Shown here one piece after another: positions 10,027 through 20,885 of a DNA stretch of 64,000 nt; position 1 is the first letter of the stretch, and the number at the start of each line of letters is the position of its first letter. The notes under the pieces are model-generated. The model saw nothing but the letters and a program-made list of their open reading frames with translations, was not told the DNA's origin and made no database searches. The stretch covers positions 50,756,992 through 50,820,991 of the forward strand of contig OX031065.1 of assembly GCA_943736015.1 (NCBI GenBank). Direction: 5' to 3'. The position numbers and the translations under genes are program-made. The DNA comes from Tridacna crocea (taxonomy: Eukaryota > Mollusca > Bivalvia > Cardiida > Cardiidae).

Positions 10027-11784
10027 CTCACCTGAGCACGAAGTGCTCATGGTGAGCTATTGTGATCGTGCTGTGTCCGGCGTCCGTCGTCCGTCGTCCG
10101 TCGTGCGTCGTCCGTCGTCCGTCGTCAACTTTTTACCTTGTGTACGCTCTAGAGGCCACAGTTTTAGTCGGATACTCATGAAAATTGGTCAGGATGTTTG
10201 TCTCGATGAAATCTCGGACGAGTTCGAAAATGGGTCATGTGGGGTCAAAAACTAGGTCACTAGGTCAAATCTTAGAAAAACCTTGTGTACGCTCTAGAGG
10301 CCACATTTTGAGTCGGATACTCATGAAAGTTGGTCAGGATGTTTGTCTCGATGATATCTCGGACGAGTTCGAAAATGGGTCACGTGGGGTCAAAAACTAG
10401 GTCACCAGGTCAAATCTTAGAAAAACCTTGTGAACGCTCTAGAGGCCACATTTTCAGTCGGATACTCATGAAAGTTGGTCAGGATGTTTGTCTGGATGAT
10501 ATCTCGGACGAGTTCGAAAATGGGTCACGTGGGGTCAAAAACTAGGTCACCAGGTCAAATCTTAGAAAAACCTTTTGTACGCTCTAGAGGCCACATTTTC
10601 AGTTGGATACTCATGAAAGTTGGTCAGGATGTTTGTCTGGATGATATCTCGGACGAGTTCGAAAATGGGTCACGTGGGGTCAAAAACTAGGTCACTAGGT
10701 CAAATCTTAGAAAAACCTTTTGTACGCTCTAGAGGCCACATTTCCAGATGGATACTCATGAAAGTTGGTCAGGATGTTTGTCTGGATGATATCTCGGACA
10801 AGTTCGAAAATGGGTCACGTGGGGTCAAAAACTAGGTCACTAGGTCAAATCTTAGAAAAACCTTTTGTACGCTCTAGAGGCCACATTTCCAGTTGGATAC
10901 TCATGAAAGTTGGTCAGGATATTTGTCTGGATGATATCTCGGACAAGATCGAAAATGGGTCATGTGGGGTCAAAAACTAGGTCACTAGGTCAAATGTTAG
11001 AAAAACCTTTTGTAGGCTCTAAAGGCCACATTTTCAGTCCGAAACTCTTGTAAGTTGGTCAGAATGTTTGTCTTGATGATATCTCAGACAGGTTTGAAAA
11101 TGGGTCATTGGGGGTTAAAAACTAGGTCACCAGGTCAAATCTTAGAAAAACCTTGTATATGCTCTGGATGCCACATTTTCAGTCCAACACTCTTGAAAAT
11201 TAGTCAGAATGTTTGCCTTTATAATATCTTGGATGAGTTTGAAAATGGGTCATGTTGGGTCAAAAACTGGGTCAATAGGTCAAATGTTATAAACACCTTT
11301 TGTATGCTCTGGAGGACACATTTTCAGTCTGATACTCCTAAAACTTGTTCATTATATTTGTCCTGGTGATACCTTGAATGAGATTGAAATGGGTCATGTG
11401 GAGTCAAAAACTAGGTCAATGGGTCAAATATTAGAAAAACCTTGTGTACACTCTAGAGGCTACATTTTCTGCCTGATATTCTTCAGACTTGGTCAGAATG
11501 TTTGTTTTGGTGATGTCTCAAAAGAGTTTGATAATGGGTAATTGTCGGGTCCAAAACTAGGTCACTTGATGAAATCTTAGAAAAACCTTTTGTACACTGT
11601 AGAGGCCACATTTTCAGTCCAATACTCATGAAACTTGGCCAGAATGTTTGTCTTATTGATATCTCAAAAGTGTTTGATGATGGGTAATGTCTGATAAAAA
11701 ACTAGGTCACTGGGAAACTAGATGGTGCATGTTTGGTCAATAAACTCAGGTGAGCGATTTCAGGGCCATCATGGCCCTCTTGTT
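10027..11784 (+). mobile_element. Helentron-like non-autonomous element 2 with 145-bp array
   Basis: The left end CTCACCTGAGCACGAAGTGC folds on GCTCATGGTGAG and is mirrored near the right end by CTCAGGTGAG. The right end is hairpin GGGCCATCATGGCCC plus CTCTTGTT. Subterminal inverted repeats, a terminal hairpin and an internal array match the layout of Helentron-derived (pearl/HINE-type) elements. Nested in the 9754-14139 element. Confidence 0.65.
10140..11725 (+). repeat. 145-bp tandem array, about 11 units
   Basis: The unit holds GCTCTAGAGGCCACATTTTC and GGTCACTAGGTCAAATCTTA. Spacing is exactly 145 bp over the first six to seven units, which are nearly identical; later units are diverged. 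Repeated 71-codon frames are by-products. Confidence 0.92.
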
Positions 11785-12422
11785 GTAGGTTCACTGGTCC
11801 CGGAATAGTTATTCTAACATTTAAACAAACCGGGATCCAGCGTATTGATTTCGGAGAACTCGGTACTTATCCTAAAATACAACGCAGCTGTGCTTTGTAT
11901 TTTCCGGGAGACGAGCTGGAGTGAATTGACGTGAAAATGAGCTACAACAGTAAATAATACTGAAAATTTAAATCCATAGGGGTCTAAAAGGTTAAAAGAC
12001 CATATCTTTATGAATGATTGTAGTCGGAATGAGGTTGACGAGTGTCACGAGTCAGAGGAAACTGAAAGTAAGCGCTCGTCTGCAATCATGGATCAAAACA
12101 CTTCAAGTATTAAATCTAACAAAGTTACGATTATTCGTATTATCAGAAACTTTAAAAGCAAGGATATTGCCCTTTGAAACGACCAATTTATTTATTCATG
12201 TATTTCAGGTCATGAAAACTGAACTATTAAAGTGAAAGTAAAACATGGTACTTTTGAATTGGGTTTTAGTTTCATTGACTGAAGAGGGAAAAGAACCTCT
12301 ATTTGAAGGCTTGCAACAAAACTGTCGTGCACTATGATAGTAAATGATATGCAAATACTTGATTCTGTGTCTTAAATCATAAAGAAAACAATACCCAATA
12401 TTGGAAAAAACAACACATTTTT
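11785..12422. other. unassigned interior of the 4.4-kb element
   Basis: One frame at about 12011-12178 reads NDCSRNEVDECHESEETESK then RSSAIMDQNTSSIKSNKV and stops. It is acidic and low-complexity. It could be a transposase or host exon fragment carried by the element; I recognise no domain. Confidence 0.3.
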
Positions 12423-13760
12423 AGCTCACCTGAGCACAAAGTGCTCAAGGTGAGCTTTTGTGATCGCCCTATGTCTGTCGTGCATCGTCCACAATTTCTT
12501 AACATATTCTCCTCCTAAACTACTAGGCCAGTCGTGATGAAACTTGGCAGGGATGTCCCTTATTTGAATCTCTACCAAAGTTATTCCACCCATAACGCTG
12601 GTTGCCATGGCAACCAAAGAAAAAAAAGAGCAAAATCATTGAAAATCTTCTCTGAAACTAGAAGGCATAGAGCTGTGATAATTGGTACATGTATGTAGCA
12701 TCTCCTAGTGGACTTCTACAAAGATTGTTCATATAATACCCCTGGGGGTCAAAACTGGTCCCACCGTGGGGGTCACAAGTTTGAACATGGGAATAATAAA
12801 AGAAAACTTTGAAAAATCTATTCTCTGAAACACAAAGTTGTAGAGCTTTGATATTTGGTATGCAATATCTGCTATTGGACCTCTACCAAGATTGCTCATA
12901 TGATGCCCCCGTGTTTCAAACTGGCCCCGTCCCAGGGGTCACAAATTTGAAACATTGGAACAAAGACGGAAAACTTTTTTTTTCTCTGAAACTGGAAGTC
13001 CTAGAGCTTTGATATTTTGTCTGTACTATCTTCTAGGGGACCTCTACCAAGTTTGTTCATATGTTGTCCCAGGGGTTCAAACTGGCCCAGCCCTGGTGGT
13101 CACAAGTTTGAGCATGGGAACAAAGAAGGAAATCTTTAAAATTCTTCTGCACTGAAACAATATGGAATTTATGTACATGTGTTCCTTATGTCATTAAATG
13201 TCATGTCATGGAAAAAGGGGGCTTGGTGTATATTTCTACTATGGACCAATATCTCTTTCATTACAGGACAAAATGTAATTAAAGTTCATCTTGTTAAGCC
13301 ACAGACAATAGTTACTTGATTTTATTTCATGAAACAACATATTATCAAAAAAGGGGACTAAATGTATAATTTCATTACGGACCAATTACAGTCAGTTGGC
13401 CCATCCATCCACATTGACGGTTATATTCTAAAGTCCTTGGCATACATGTCTTTTGTGTCTTAACAATGAACGAGTGATGTTTTTTAATCTGTCATTCGAC
13501 CACCATTTTGACCAGGAAATGAATGCCTTACCTCTGAAAGTTAATTCAATCCCTTACTATACAATCTTGACTTTCAATGACCGTGAAGAAGAAGGGTTGT
13601 GAAAGCATTTTGGGAAAAGAAGAAAATGCTTTTTGCACAGTTACATACCCTGTCAGAATTATTTGGCCTTGAACTTTAATATTTGGTATTTATCTTCACT
13701 GTAGACCTTTACTGCTTAGTACTCAGGTGAATGATATAGGACCATCATGGTCTTATTGTT
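12423..13760 (+). mobile_element. Helentron-like non-autonomous element 3
   Basis: It starts CTCACCTGAGCACAAAGTGC and ends ACTCAGGTGAATG with hairpin GGACCATCATGGTC and TTATTGTT. The hairpin differs from its relatives by a paired change (GGG/CCC to GGA/TCT). Units of about 155 bp (GACCTCTACCAAG) repeat inside. Confidence 0.6.
13545..13650 (+). mobile_element. palindrome MITE family A, left half
   Basis: CCCTTACTATACAATCTTGAC to GAAGAAAATGC; the right half is missing. It lies inside Helentron-like element 3. Confidence 0.6.
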
Positions 13761-14139
13761 CCCAATTTGCCTGGTTATGTAGTCTTATAAGGATCTATAC
13801 TATTTGCTTTCAAATTCTTCATTACTTGTAGGAACTTTAAAAGAACAGCATGGATCCTTATTAACTGCCTGTATGGATAGGCTGATCTGAATCTATATTT
13901 GGTCCTTTGTAGTTTTGTAACTGGCCAAGTAAAGAAATGAAATAACTATCATGCTGTTAGAATGTTCTTTAAATCTCAATTTTTCATTAAAACAAGGAAT
14001 GCATGAAAGAAAGTAACTTTCAAAAGATTTTGAAGTTCCAGTTCTTCTATCGCAAAAAACCTTGAATTTTGAAAAAAAATCCTGGAAAAAGTCTGGAAAA
14101 AGTCTGGAATTTTGCAAGCAGAAAGTTGTGGGAACCCTG

Positions 14140-14510
14140 TTTTTGAGTTATTGCCCTTTGTTGTTTTTCATACTTGAATTTTGTCTGGAGCGTATCTCCA
14201 AAACTATACTAGCTAGGGTTATGAAATTTCATGGATGGATAGAACTCATCAAGGGGGAGTGCAGTGAACAGGAATCATAACTTGCTCACTTAATTTTTGA
14301 GTTATTGCCCTTTGTCGGAGTTCATACTTGAATTTGGTCCGGAGCGTATCTCCAAAACTATACTAGCTATGGTTATGAAATTTCATGGATGGATAGATCT
14401 CATCAAGGGGGAGTGCAGTGCACAGGAATCAGAAGTCTTGCTCGCTTAATTTTTGAGTTATTGCCCTTTGTCGTTTTTCATACTTGAATTTGGTCTGGTG
14501 TATGCCCCAG
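14140..14510 (+). repeat. tandem-array element, right part
   Basis: It resumes the array broken at 9753, with units about 155 bp apart (14183, 14337, 14494), then runs into GACGGGCGTATCTTGCGACA, also found near 24230. Confidence 0.75.
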
Positions 14511-14872
14511 TTTAACAACTTGGGTAAGACGGGCGTATCTTGCGACAATTTGCTGCTCATGTTCAACTCTTACTTTTGTACGCAACCATTCTGCATTCTG
14601 TGACAAAGACCTGTTTGGTGGCAAGGAGCTGGTGGGGGGTATGATCACGTTGAGTGATAGCTCTAGTTTGCTTTGGAAATGTAAAAATACTTCCAAGATC
14701 ACCATTGTGGATTAAATTCATTGATTGAAAGAGTAAAATCATTGACCCACAATCCACCGTTATGCCTGATAAACTACTAAAAAAGTTTGAGATCAATTAG
14801 ATCTATATACTTAAGATTTAGGCTAGTTATTAAATTTATGTCAGAAGGGAAATAGAGGCTATTTGTTTTTTT

Positions 14873-15288
14873 CAGTGAAAGATCGAAAGTGGACACCATC
14901 GGTAATATTTTCGCGAGTGGCTGCGCCACTTGTGAAAATATTACTGATGGTGTTCACGAGATGAAATAAATTTCGATCTTTCACCTAAAAAAAATATTCT
15001 ATTTATTTCATGCTTTTAACTTTTTCTGGGAGGAGCTTTATCAAAATCCAGTACAGCTCTTTTGCATTATTCCCCGTGGCGCACCCCTCCCACATAGCAA
15101 CGCATTACAATATTACATCAAGCACGAGAAATGTAAGGTATATGATGTCATATTTCCCATCTAGTTGTAAGGCACGCGCAATTTACATGCAATTTTCACT
15201 GGTAGTACCAGTGTAAGATCGAAAAATATTTTCACTGCTATTTCTCGATATCCTACCAGAAAACATGAAATAAACTGAAATATTTGTA
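14873..15288 (-). mobile_element. foldback MITE, copy 1
   Basis: GGTAATATTTTCGCGAGTGG and CCACTTGTGAAAATATTACTG form a hairpin (14903-14955). The adjoining part has TATTTATTTCATGC and GCATGAAATAA-type ends. A reverse-oriented copy lies at 39358-39812. Confidence 0.7.
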
Positions 15289-15574
15289 ACACAGCCATGT
15301 ATTTTTTTTTTTGTTAAATGAAAATTAACTGCAGCCAAGAGTTAGCACAATGCATGCAGTGCTATTGTTTCAATGCAGTTTCTTGAAAGTTGTCATAATT
15401 TTAAGATTTTTTCAAACTGTGCTCATGTTTTCCTGTTAATCATCCAGGGGTTGAGCCCCTTTGAAAAAGAAGAAACTTAAACTGGAGTTTTCAAGTGCCA
15501 TATAATGAATCATTCATGTATATGCAACAAGGTCCACATAATGATAATAATTATAGAGTTTTCTTCTCGTTGAC

Positions 15575-15739
15575 CCTTTACCCTTTACCATTCAATCCGA
15601 AGTTTTAACAGTCCTGAGAGAGAGAGAGGCCTTTTGAAAACTTTTTAAGAAACGGAGAACATGCTGTTGACCAGTATTTTCTCCTTTACCCACAATGTTT
15701 TCTAGCCTGCCACAGACATTGAGTATCATTGGAGCCCCA
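15575..15739 (+). mobile_element. palindrome MITE, partial
   Basis: CCCTTTACCATTCAATCCGA to TCTAGCCTGCC with a mismatched core (GCTGTTGACCAGT); the right outer arm is lost. Confidence 0.65.
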
Positions 15740-15957
15740 TTAACTCTTAACCAAACAAGCCCTTGTTTTCATGACCGTAGGAAAGCAAGCTTTTGAAAAC
15801 CTTGCGGGGGAAAAAGGGGAAAATGCCAGCATTTTCTCCTTTTCCAACATGGTTTTCTACCTTTCCAGAGACAAATTTCATAAAACATTTAATTTGTCGT
15901 ATGCAAATACTTTCAATATGGACCAGTCTAATATTTCGTCATTTGGCAAAGAGTAAA
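15740..15957 (+). mobile_element. palindrome MITE family A with shortened centre
   Basis: TTAACTCTTAACC to GGCAAAGAGTAA. The centre is deleted (GAAAATGCCAGCATTTTC), leaving arms that meet almost directly. Confidence 0.8.
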
Positions 15958-16753
15958 ACTTACCATTTGATATGTCTTCAAATTGGTGGAAAATATTATA
16001 TAATGGGAAACAAACAGAGAAACGCTGGTTCAAATGCCTTCTTTTTTAGGTCATTAAACAGTGGAATAATTTGTTATAGTAACGATAAAGCCCAAAAGTA
16101 AACAAATTGGGTGTTTAAATGCATTTGAATTTATATCGTACCACTTCATGGTATGGAAATTATTATGAAGATGACAAACTGTAATGTACGTTTGGTCCAA
16201 GTTTTAGTTGCTGACAGAGAAATTAATTTCAAAACTAGGTTAAAAACTGCCAGTAAGCTGTGTCTTTGTTTACTACATGATTGTACAGAATTTGCCTAAT
16301 TTTGAAACTCTTTTTTTTTTCCTGCCAACGACTAACATAGCCCAACCATAGGATAACAGACTGCCATCCCCATAATATGTTTCAAGTTTTTAAATGGTAT
16401 TTTTTAAATTTAAATGTATTATGACACCTGCATTGATCTTTCGGCCTTTACTTGGCCTTTAAGGTTTGAACTTTTTTAAAAGTCTCATTCAGATTTTAGG
16501 TAAACATTTTCATTTTTCCATCAGATTCTTTTTTTAAAACTTATTTTCAAAATTTTTGTCTTTATTTTTGAAAGACATGCTTCAAATGGAAATGAAGCAA
16601 AATCACATTGTGAAAATATTGTTAACTCTCTTTTTTGTCACAATGTTTTTGTCTTCCATACTGCATTTTCTGCATTTTTTTCAGTAGATGCATTACGATA
16701 TCTTTTTCTTTTCATAGTTTTTGAAAAATATTGATAGAAATGAAAAAATTGCC

Positions 16754-16990
16754 TTAACTCTTCACAAAACGGCAAAGTCGTACACTTGTCCAAATTGAAA
16801 GCATTTGCAGATGACAATATAAATAGGACTCAGAAATTGAAAATAGTTTTGAGAAGGGTAGAAAATATTATGGAAAAGGAGAAAATGGAGAAAATGCTGG
16901 CAATCAGCATTTTCTCCTTTTCCTACAATGTTTTCAAAAGGCTTCTTTCTAAGGGTTGTTAAAAGTGAGGATTGTGTGGTAAAGAGTTAA
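16754..16990 (-). mobile_element. palindrome MITE family A with duplicated arm tip
   Basis: GGAGAAAAT is repeated (GGAGAAAATGGAGAAAATGC) on one arm only. TTAA at both ends; right TTAA shared. Confidence 0.85.
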
Positions 16991-17156
16991 CCTTTTACGA
17001 CACAATTCAGAGTTTTAAAGACCCAAGGAAAGAAGATTCTTGAAATTAATGTTTTCTGTCCATCGAATCGTTCCATTTTAGCCACATTTTTTGTAGCCTC
17101 TGCAAAGGCTTTCAGTTTTGCCATAGACCAAATTTTGTCTTGCAGTTTTGGGTTAA
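16987..17156 (+). mobile_element. palindrome MITE family A with the palindrome deleted
   Basis: TTAACCTTTTACG runs to GATTCTTGAAATTAATGTTTT, where the whole core is missing, then to GGGTTAA. Confidence 0.8.
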
Positions 17157-17377
17157 GGAAACAATATCTCCATTTAACACAGTGTTTTATTATTGTCTTC
17201 TATTTTACACTTCATTTGTACATCTGTGTGTTTAAGAATGTTGTATGAATTGAATGTTGTTTACTTCTTATTTTTGATACTAAAATGGTAAAATAAAGTG
17301 TGAAATTTGTTAGTTATATATTTGTTTGCTGTTCAAGTTGCTTGGGTTGCTGCAGAAGAAATTAAGTCCTAGATATA

Positions 17378-17604
17378 TTAACTCTTTACCAAACAATCCT
17401 TCGTTTTCACGATCCTGAGATAGAAGCCCTTTAAAATTGAGGGAAAATGAGAAAATGCTGGCAACTCGTATTTTCTTCTTTTCCCACAATTTTTTCTACC
17501 CTGCTGGAAACAAATTTCAATTTTTGAATATTATTTATTTTGTCATTTGCAGATGCTTCCAATTTGGACAAGTGTACAATTTTGTTGCTTGGTAAGGAGT
17601 TGAA
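17378..17604 (+). mobile_element. palindrome MITE family A, full length, degraded core
   Basis: Arms mismatch (GGCAACTCGTATTTTC). Ends TTAACTCTTTACC and GGTAAGGAGTTGA. Confidence 0.82.
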
Positions 17605-17632
17605 AAAAAAAATGAAAAGAGTAAAACACATT

Positions 17633-17728
17633 TCAACTCTTTACCACTGAAAGAATCCTGACTTTTGGCAACCCTGCAAAGACAGCTTTTTAAAACATTG
17701 TTGGGAAGGGAGAAAATGCTGGTAACCA
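17633..17728 (+). mobile_element. palindrome MITE family A, left half
   Basis: CTCTTTACCACTGAAAG to GCTGGTAACCAG, broken just after the turn of the palindrome. Confidence 0.7.
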
Positions 17729-17836
17729 GATCAGAATTTCCAGTTGAACATCTAGAACTGCATGCATGCTACTGATTTTGTATTCTGCCTAGCATGCATG
17801 GGCCTGTTCTGTGTATTGTTCATTGTATTTAGAGTG

Positions 17837-18060
17837 TTAACCTTTTATCACACAATGACGACTTAAAGAAAGGGGCTTTTTCAAAACTTTGTGGGAAAAG
17901 GACAAAATGCTGGTAACCGGCATTTTCTCCTTTTTCCTACAAGGTTTTTACTCGATCAAAGAAAAATTGCATCATTTGAGCCACCGCGAAATCATATTCT
18001 GCAAATGCTTTCAAGTTTGATAGAACTGGTCTAAAATTCTGCTGTGTGGTAAAGGGTTAA
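17837..18060 (+). mobile_element. palindrome MITE family A, full length
   Basis: TTAACCTTTTATC to GGTAAAGGGTTAA; core GCTGGTAACCGGC. Right arm carries the GAGCCAC variant also seen at 29252 and 45608. Confidence 0.85.
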
Positions 18061-18384
18061 TTTGAAATGCAGAAAAGGGCTACAAAAAGAAGATACCAGT
18101 CCAGTGAGTTATGCTAAAGTAAGTATTAGGCATGTAAATGTAACAGTTTTGGCACAAACCAGGCACATAGCCTCACTAGGCAGGGATTTGGACCCTGGAC
18201 CTCCAAGTCCCAAGTGAATGCTCTACAAAATTAGTTTCAAATACAAAAAAGAGCTACAAAAAGAAGATGCAAGTCCAGTAAGTTACGCTAATGTAAGTAT
18301 TAGGCATGTAAGTTTTGACACATAACCTCCCAAGGCAGGGATTAGGACCCTGGACAGCCAAGTCCCAAGCAACCCTCTACAAGA
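18061..18384 (-). mobile_element. tRNA-headed SINE-like unit, tandemly duplicated
   Basis: Read on the minus strand, GTAGAGCATTCACTTGGGA and GGTCCAAATCCCTGCC look like A and B boxes. A second diverged copy of the same 170-bp unit follows (GAGCTACAAAAAGAAGATGC). Confidence 0.6.
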
Positions 18385-18882
18385 AATGAGAGAATTTGCA
18401 GAGTATGTAACGCAGGAGAAATGGAAGATGAGTATCACTTTATTTTAAAATGTCTATACTATGATTTTCTTCGTAGAAAGTACTTGGGAAAAAACATATT
18501 ACGTACGACCAAATATGTTTAAATTGGTCAAACTATTGAATTTTAACAAAAAATGTGAGTTATTTAAAGTAGCGTTATACTTAAAGATAGCATTAATAGA
18601 GAGAACAAACTTTTTTCACACAGAGAATGCAGTTGATAGTTCATCTACACCTCTATGAAACTACAATTCCCATTTTATAGAAATAACAACCTTCTTTTCT
18701 TCTTCTTCTTCTTCCCCTTTCAAGATTTCCAGAAATTATTATTTTTACTTTATGTAATCCACAGCTACATTTATGTTTCATGGTTTGTTTAAAATGACCT
18801 TAATGTTGTATTATATATGATATGTGAAGTTTGTGACTATGTGCATCGTACTTGTCGATAATGAATCTATCTATCTATCTAC
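18385..18882 (+). pseudogene. LINE 3' end: zinc-knuckle C-terminus of a non-LTR retrotransposon, frameshifted
   Basis: Two overlapping frames give CNAGEMEDEYHFILKC with its Cys/His spacing, then YVRPNMFKLVKLLNFNKKCE. This is the C-terminal pattern common after the reverse transcriptase of animal non-LTR elements. The switch falls near an A-run at about 18489-18494, so it is broken. A non-coding tail ends in (ATCT)n at about 18864-18880, the usual 3' end of such elements. No reverse transcriptase core is present (5' truncated). Confidence 0.75.
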
Positions 18883-18921
18883 AAAAGCTAGCAAATCTAG
18901 CAAAGCAGTATAAGTGTCCCC

Positions 18922-19148
18922 TTATCCCTTTACCCCATAAGGCATTTCTATGGTATCTCTAATTGACCCTAAATAACAGCAAGGATGAAGCCGTTTCTTA
19001 TGTGTATATGACACCTTTTTGATAGCATAGAAAACATTATGACAAAAGGTGAAATTGCTCGTCACGAGCAATTTCACCTTTTGCCACAATGTTTTCCAAA
19101 GGCTCCTACAAGCAATGGGTAGAAATGAGTATCTATGAAGTAAAGTGC
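18922..19148 (-). mobile_element. palindrome MITE family B, full length, worn ends
   Basis: Core GGTGAAATTGCTCGTCACGA; outer change ATGACAAAAGG is not mirrored (CCTTTTGCCACAA). TTAA is lost at both ends. Confidence 0.82.
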
Positions 19149-19166
19149 TATACAAACACAACATAT

Positions 19167-19400
19167 GAGCCATGGTCTGTCAAAAGGGGCCTTAATGCAT
19201 TTCCATGACTCATTACACCAAGCAAGTCATTACATAATTACAGATCCATAAAATCTTTTCGCCTTAAAACCAACTGAACCATAGGGTAGAATGACCCTTG
19301 GTCATGCAGAAAATTGGAAGATGATCACAGGTTGCTCAGGTTGACATGGGTCAATAACTTTTGCAAATGCATTAAGCCCCCTTTCCACAGAGCATGGTCC
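19167..19400. mobile_element. GAGCCATGCTC TIR element, copy 1
   Basis: Ends GAGCCATGGTCTGTCAAAAG and CCCTTTCCACAGAGCATGG are inverted, with inner GGCCTTAATGCAT and ATGCATTAAGCCCC. Relatives at 23164 and 37237. Confidence 0.7.
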
Positions 19401-19532
19401 ATACATTTACATCTATCTGTGGGATAGACCAGTATACTACATATTCCCCAGCCATATGAAGATTTGACCTGAAATCTTTTAATTACTGTTACTCTATTAC
19501 TCAATTCAGTAGGTGTTCAGTAGGTGTTCTAC

Positions 19533-19926
19533 ATCTTTGCAAGCCAAGACGATTCACTACGGTACTCTACCCTTGGCAGATTGAGCTTGATTTTTACATT
19601 CACCTGATATGCTTTTTCATTGGATGCAGCCAGCTCAAGCTGCAACGAATGAAATGGCTCATAGCATTTCATCTTTGATAAAAATAGAACAAGCTAGGTC
19701 GCTACCTTTTAGAATAGAAGGTAAACATGAAAACCCACCTGGATGTCTGCTTCATGTGTATTTGTAAGCAGTTTGTAAAACGATATTTCATTTGCTTTTA
19801 GAAATATGATGTAAAGGGGGGTAATAACCAGCATCCAATGGAGGGCGTATCACAGGAAACTCGAAATCGGGCTCAATCAGCCAAGGTAAGATCCACGTAG
19901 TGATCGTTAACTTGGCTCCAGAAGAT
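19533..19926 (+). mobile_element. 394-bp TIR element, copy 1
   Basis: Long imperfect inverted ends: ATCTTTGCAAGCCAAGACGA with CTACCCTTGGCAGATTGAGC, answered by GCTCAATCAGCCAAGGTAAG and ACTTGGCTCCAGAAGAT. Two more copies of nearly the same length at 24380 and 33490. Confidence 0.85.
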
Positions 19927-19954
19927 GGTTTTCTATGATGGGCACCAATATAAC

Positions 19955-20035
19955 CTGGCACCCAAGGCATGTATTTGAACCCATGACCTACTGGTCCCAA
20001 GGCGAATGCTCTACCATGTTGCTACAAAAGCTAGC
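19955..20035 (-). mobile_element. tRNA-like SINE head
   Basis: On the minus strand GGTAGAGCATTCGCCTTGGG and GGGTTCAAATACATGCC are A- and B-box-like. There is no closed acceptor stem, so not a tRNA gene. Confidence 0.55.
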
Positions 20036-20558
20036 TCTATAGCAAAGAGGTATAAGTGTCCCTTTATACAAATGCAAACTATACATTTAATATATCTGTT
20101 GAATAGACCAGTATTCTACATAATGGTGAGATATACTACATAAACACTTTGTACATATACACGGGGGTCTTCTTTTCTCGAACCTTCTTAGTGCGGGATT
20201 CTTAGTTCATTTTTCTTCCCTTAGGTTTTGACATTGAAAAAAACGTTTAATTATTTTTCTCTAATACAGAGGTTTTCTTCTTATGTATTATGTCTGTGGC
20301 AACGCAATATGTGCATTTCGAACAATAGCCTAAATAGGAGGTTTAGACTAGGGAGGCCGGGAATCATTCCGTATTTTCGCGGTTCGGGCCGGGGAATTAT
20401 ACTATGCTCTTGTTCCCTGCTTCTCAATGGCTGATAATGAAAAAGCTGGGTAAAAACCATACCGGAAATAGATAAAAAAAAATCGTGATGAAATGCTTAA
20501 ACATACCTCTCGTATCGTCTTGATCGATCCTAACTCTTTTTAAGCACAATTGGATGAC
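20036..20558. other. upstream region of POLR3K
   Basis: Few repeats. A GC-richer patch at 20355-20400 (GGTTCGGGCCGGGG) may be the promoter; no TATA box was convincing. The start is decided by the family length. Confidence 0.35.
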
Positions 20559-20885
20559 ATGTTGTTGTTTTGCCCAACATGTGCGAACGTACTGGAGGTA
20601 GAGGAGGGCACACAGTGTTATAGATTTGCATGCCAGACTTGTCCATACGTACAGAATGTTGCCAGAAAAATATCAAACCGACAATATCCAAAATTAAAAG
20701 AAGTGGACGACGTCTTAGGCGGAGCAGCGGCATGGGAAAATGTCGATTCTACAGAAGAAACCTGTCCAAAATGCTCACATAACCGGGCTTATTTTATGCA
20801 AATACAAACCAGATCAGCCGATGAACCAATGACTACATTCTACAAGTGCTGCAACATGAGCTGTGGACATAGATGGAGAGACTGA
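20559..20885 (+). CDS. POLR3K: RNA polymerase III subunit RPC10/RPC11 (POLR3K), complete and intronless
   Basis: Small zinc-ribbon subunit of RNA polymerase III, needed for RNA cleavage, termination and reinitiation on tRNA and 5S genes. The ATG at 20559 gives a 108-residue protein starting MLLFCPTCANVLEVEEG, the family's usual length. The in-frame extension from 20550 would need a TTG start and is not used. The N-terminal zinc ribbon has CPTC then CQTC. The C-terminal TFIIS-like ribbon has CPKC, then TRSADEPMTTFYKCCNMSCG and HRWRD. The hairpin motif RSADE with the acidic DE pair, which reaches the Pol III active site, is intact. No intron interrupts the frame and there is no poly-A remnant, so either the gene is ancestrally intronless or this is an intact retrocopy; I cannot decide. 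The 3' flank carries a 106-bp tandem duplication. Confidence 0.96.
   Translation: MLLFCPTCANVLEVEEGTQCYRFACQTCPYVQNVARKISNRQYPKLKEVDDVLGGAAAWENVDSTEETCPKCSHNRAYFMQIQTRSADEPMTTFYKCCNMSCGHRWRD

Larger units (their letters stand above)
9754..14139. mobile_element. 4.4-kb TIR element with 6-bp target duplication (hAT-like ends)
   Basis: Left end CAGGGTTCCCAC (9754-9765) and right end GTGGGAACCCTG (14128-14139) are perfect 12-bp inverted repeats. TTTTTG flanks both sides (9748-9753, 14140-14145), and removing the insert restores the unit TTAATTTTTGAGTTATTGCC. Ends starting CAGGG fit hAT-type transposons, some subgroups of which duplicate 5-6 bp. No transposase was recognised inside; the interior is filled by two Helentron-like elements. 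Confidence 0.8.

Noticed and set aside
10185-11369. A series of overlapping 71-codon frames (VRMFVSMISRTSSKMG type)
   Set aside because: They repeat every 145 bp, a period not divisible by three, so they are by-products of the tandem array.
10140-11725. CRISPR-like array
   Set aside because: Repeats are head to tail without unique spacers, in animal DNA with spliced genes; the same holds for 51410-51750.
12014-12235. 73-codon frame inside the 4.4-kb element
   Set aside because: A different frame looks more protein-like, but neither shows a known transposase motif; kept only as an unassigned segment.
20550-20558. N-terminal extension of POLR3K
   Set aside because: It would need TTG as initiator; the ATG at 20559 gives the conserved MLLFCP start and 108 residues.
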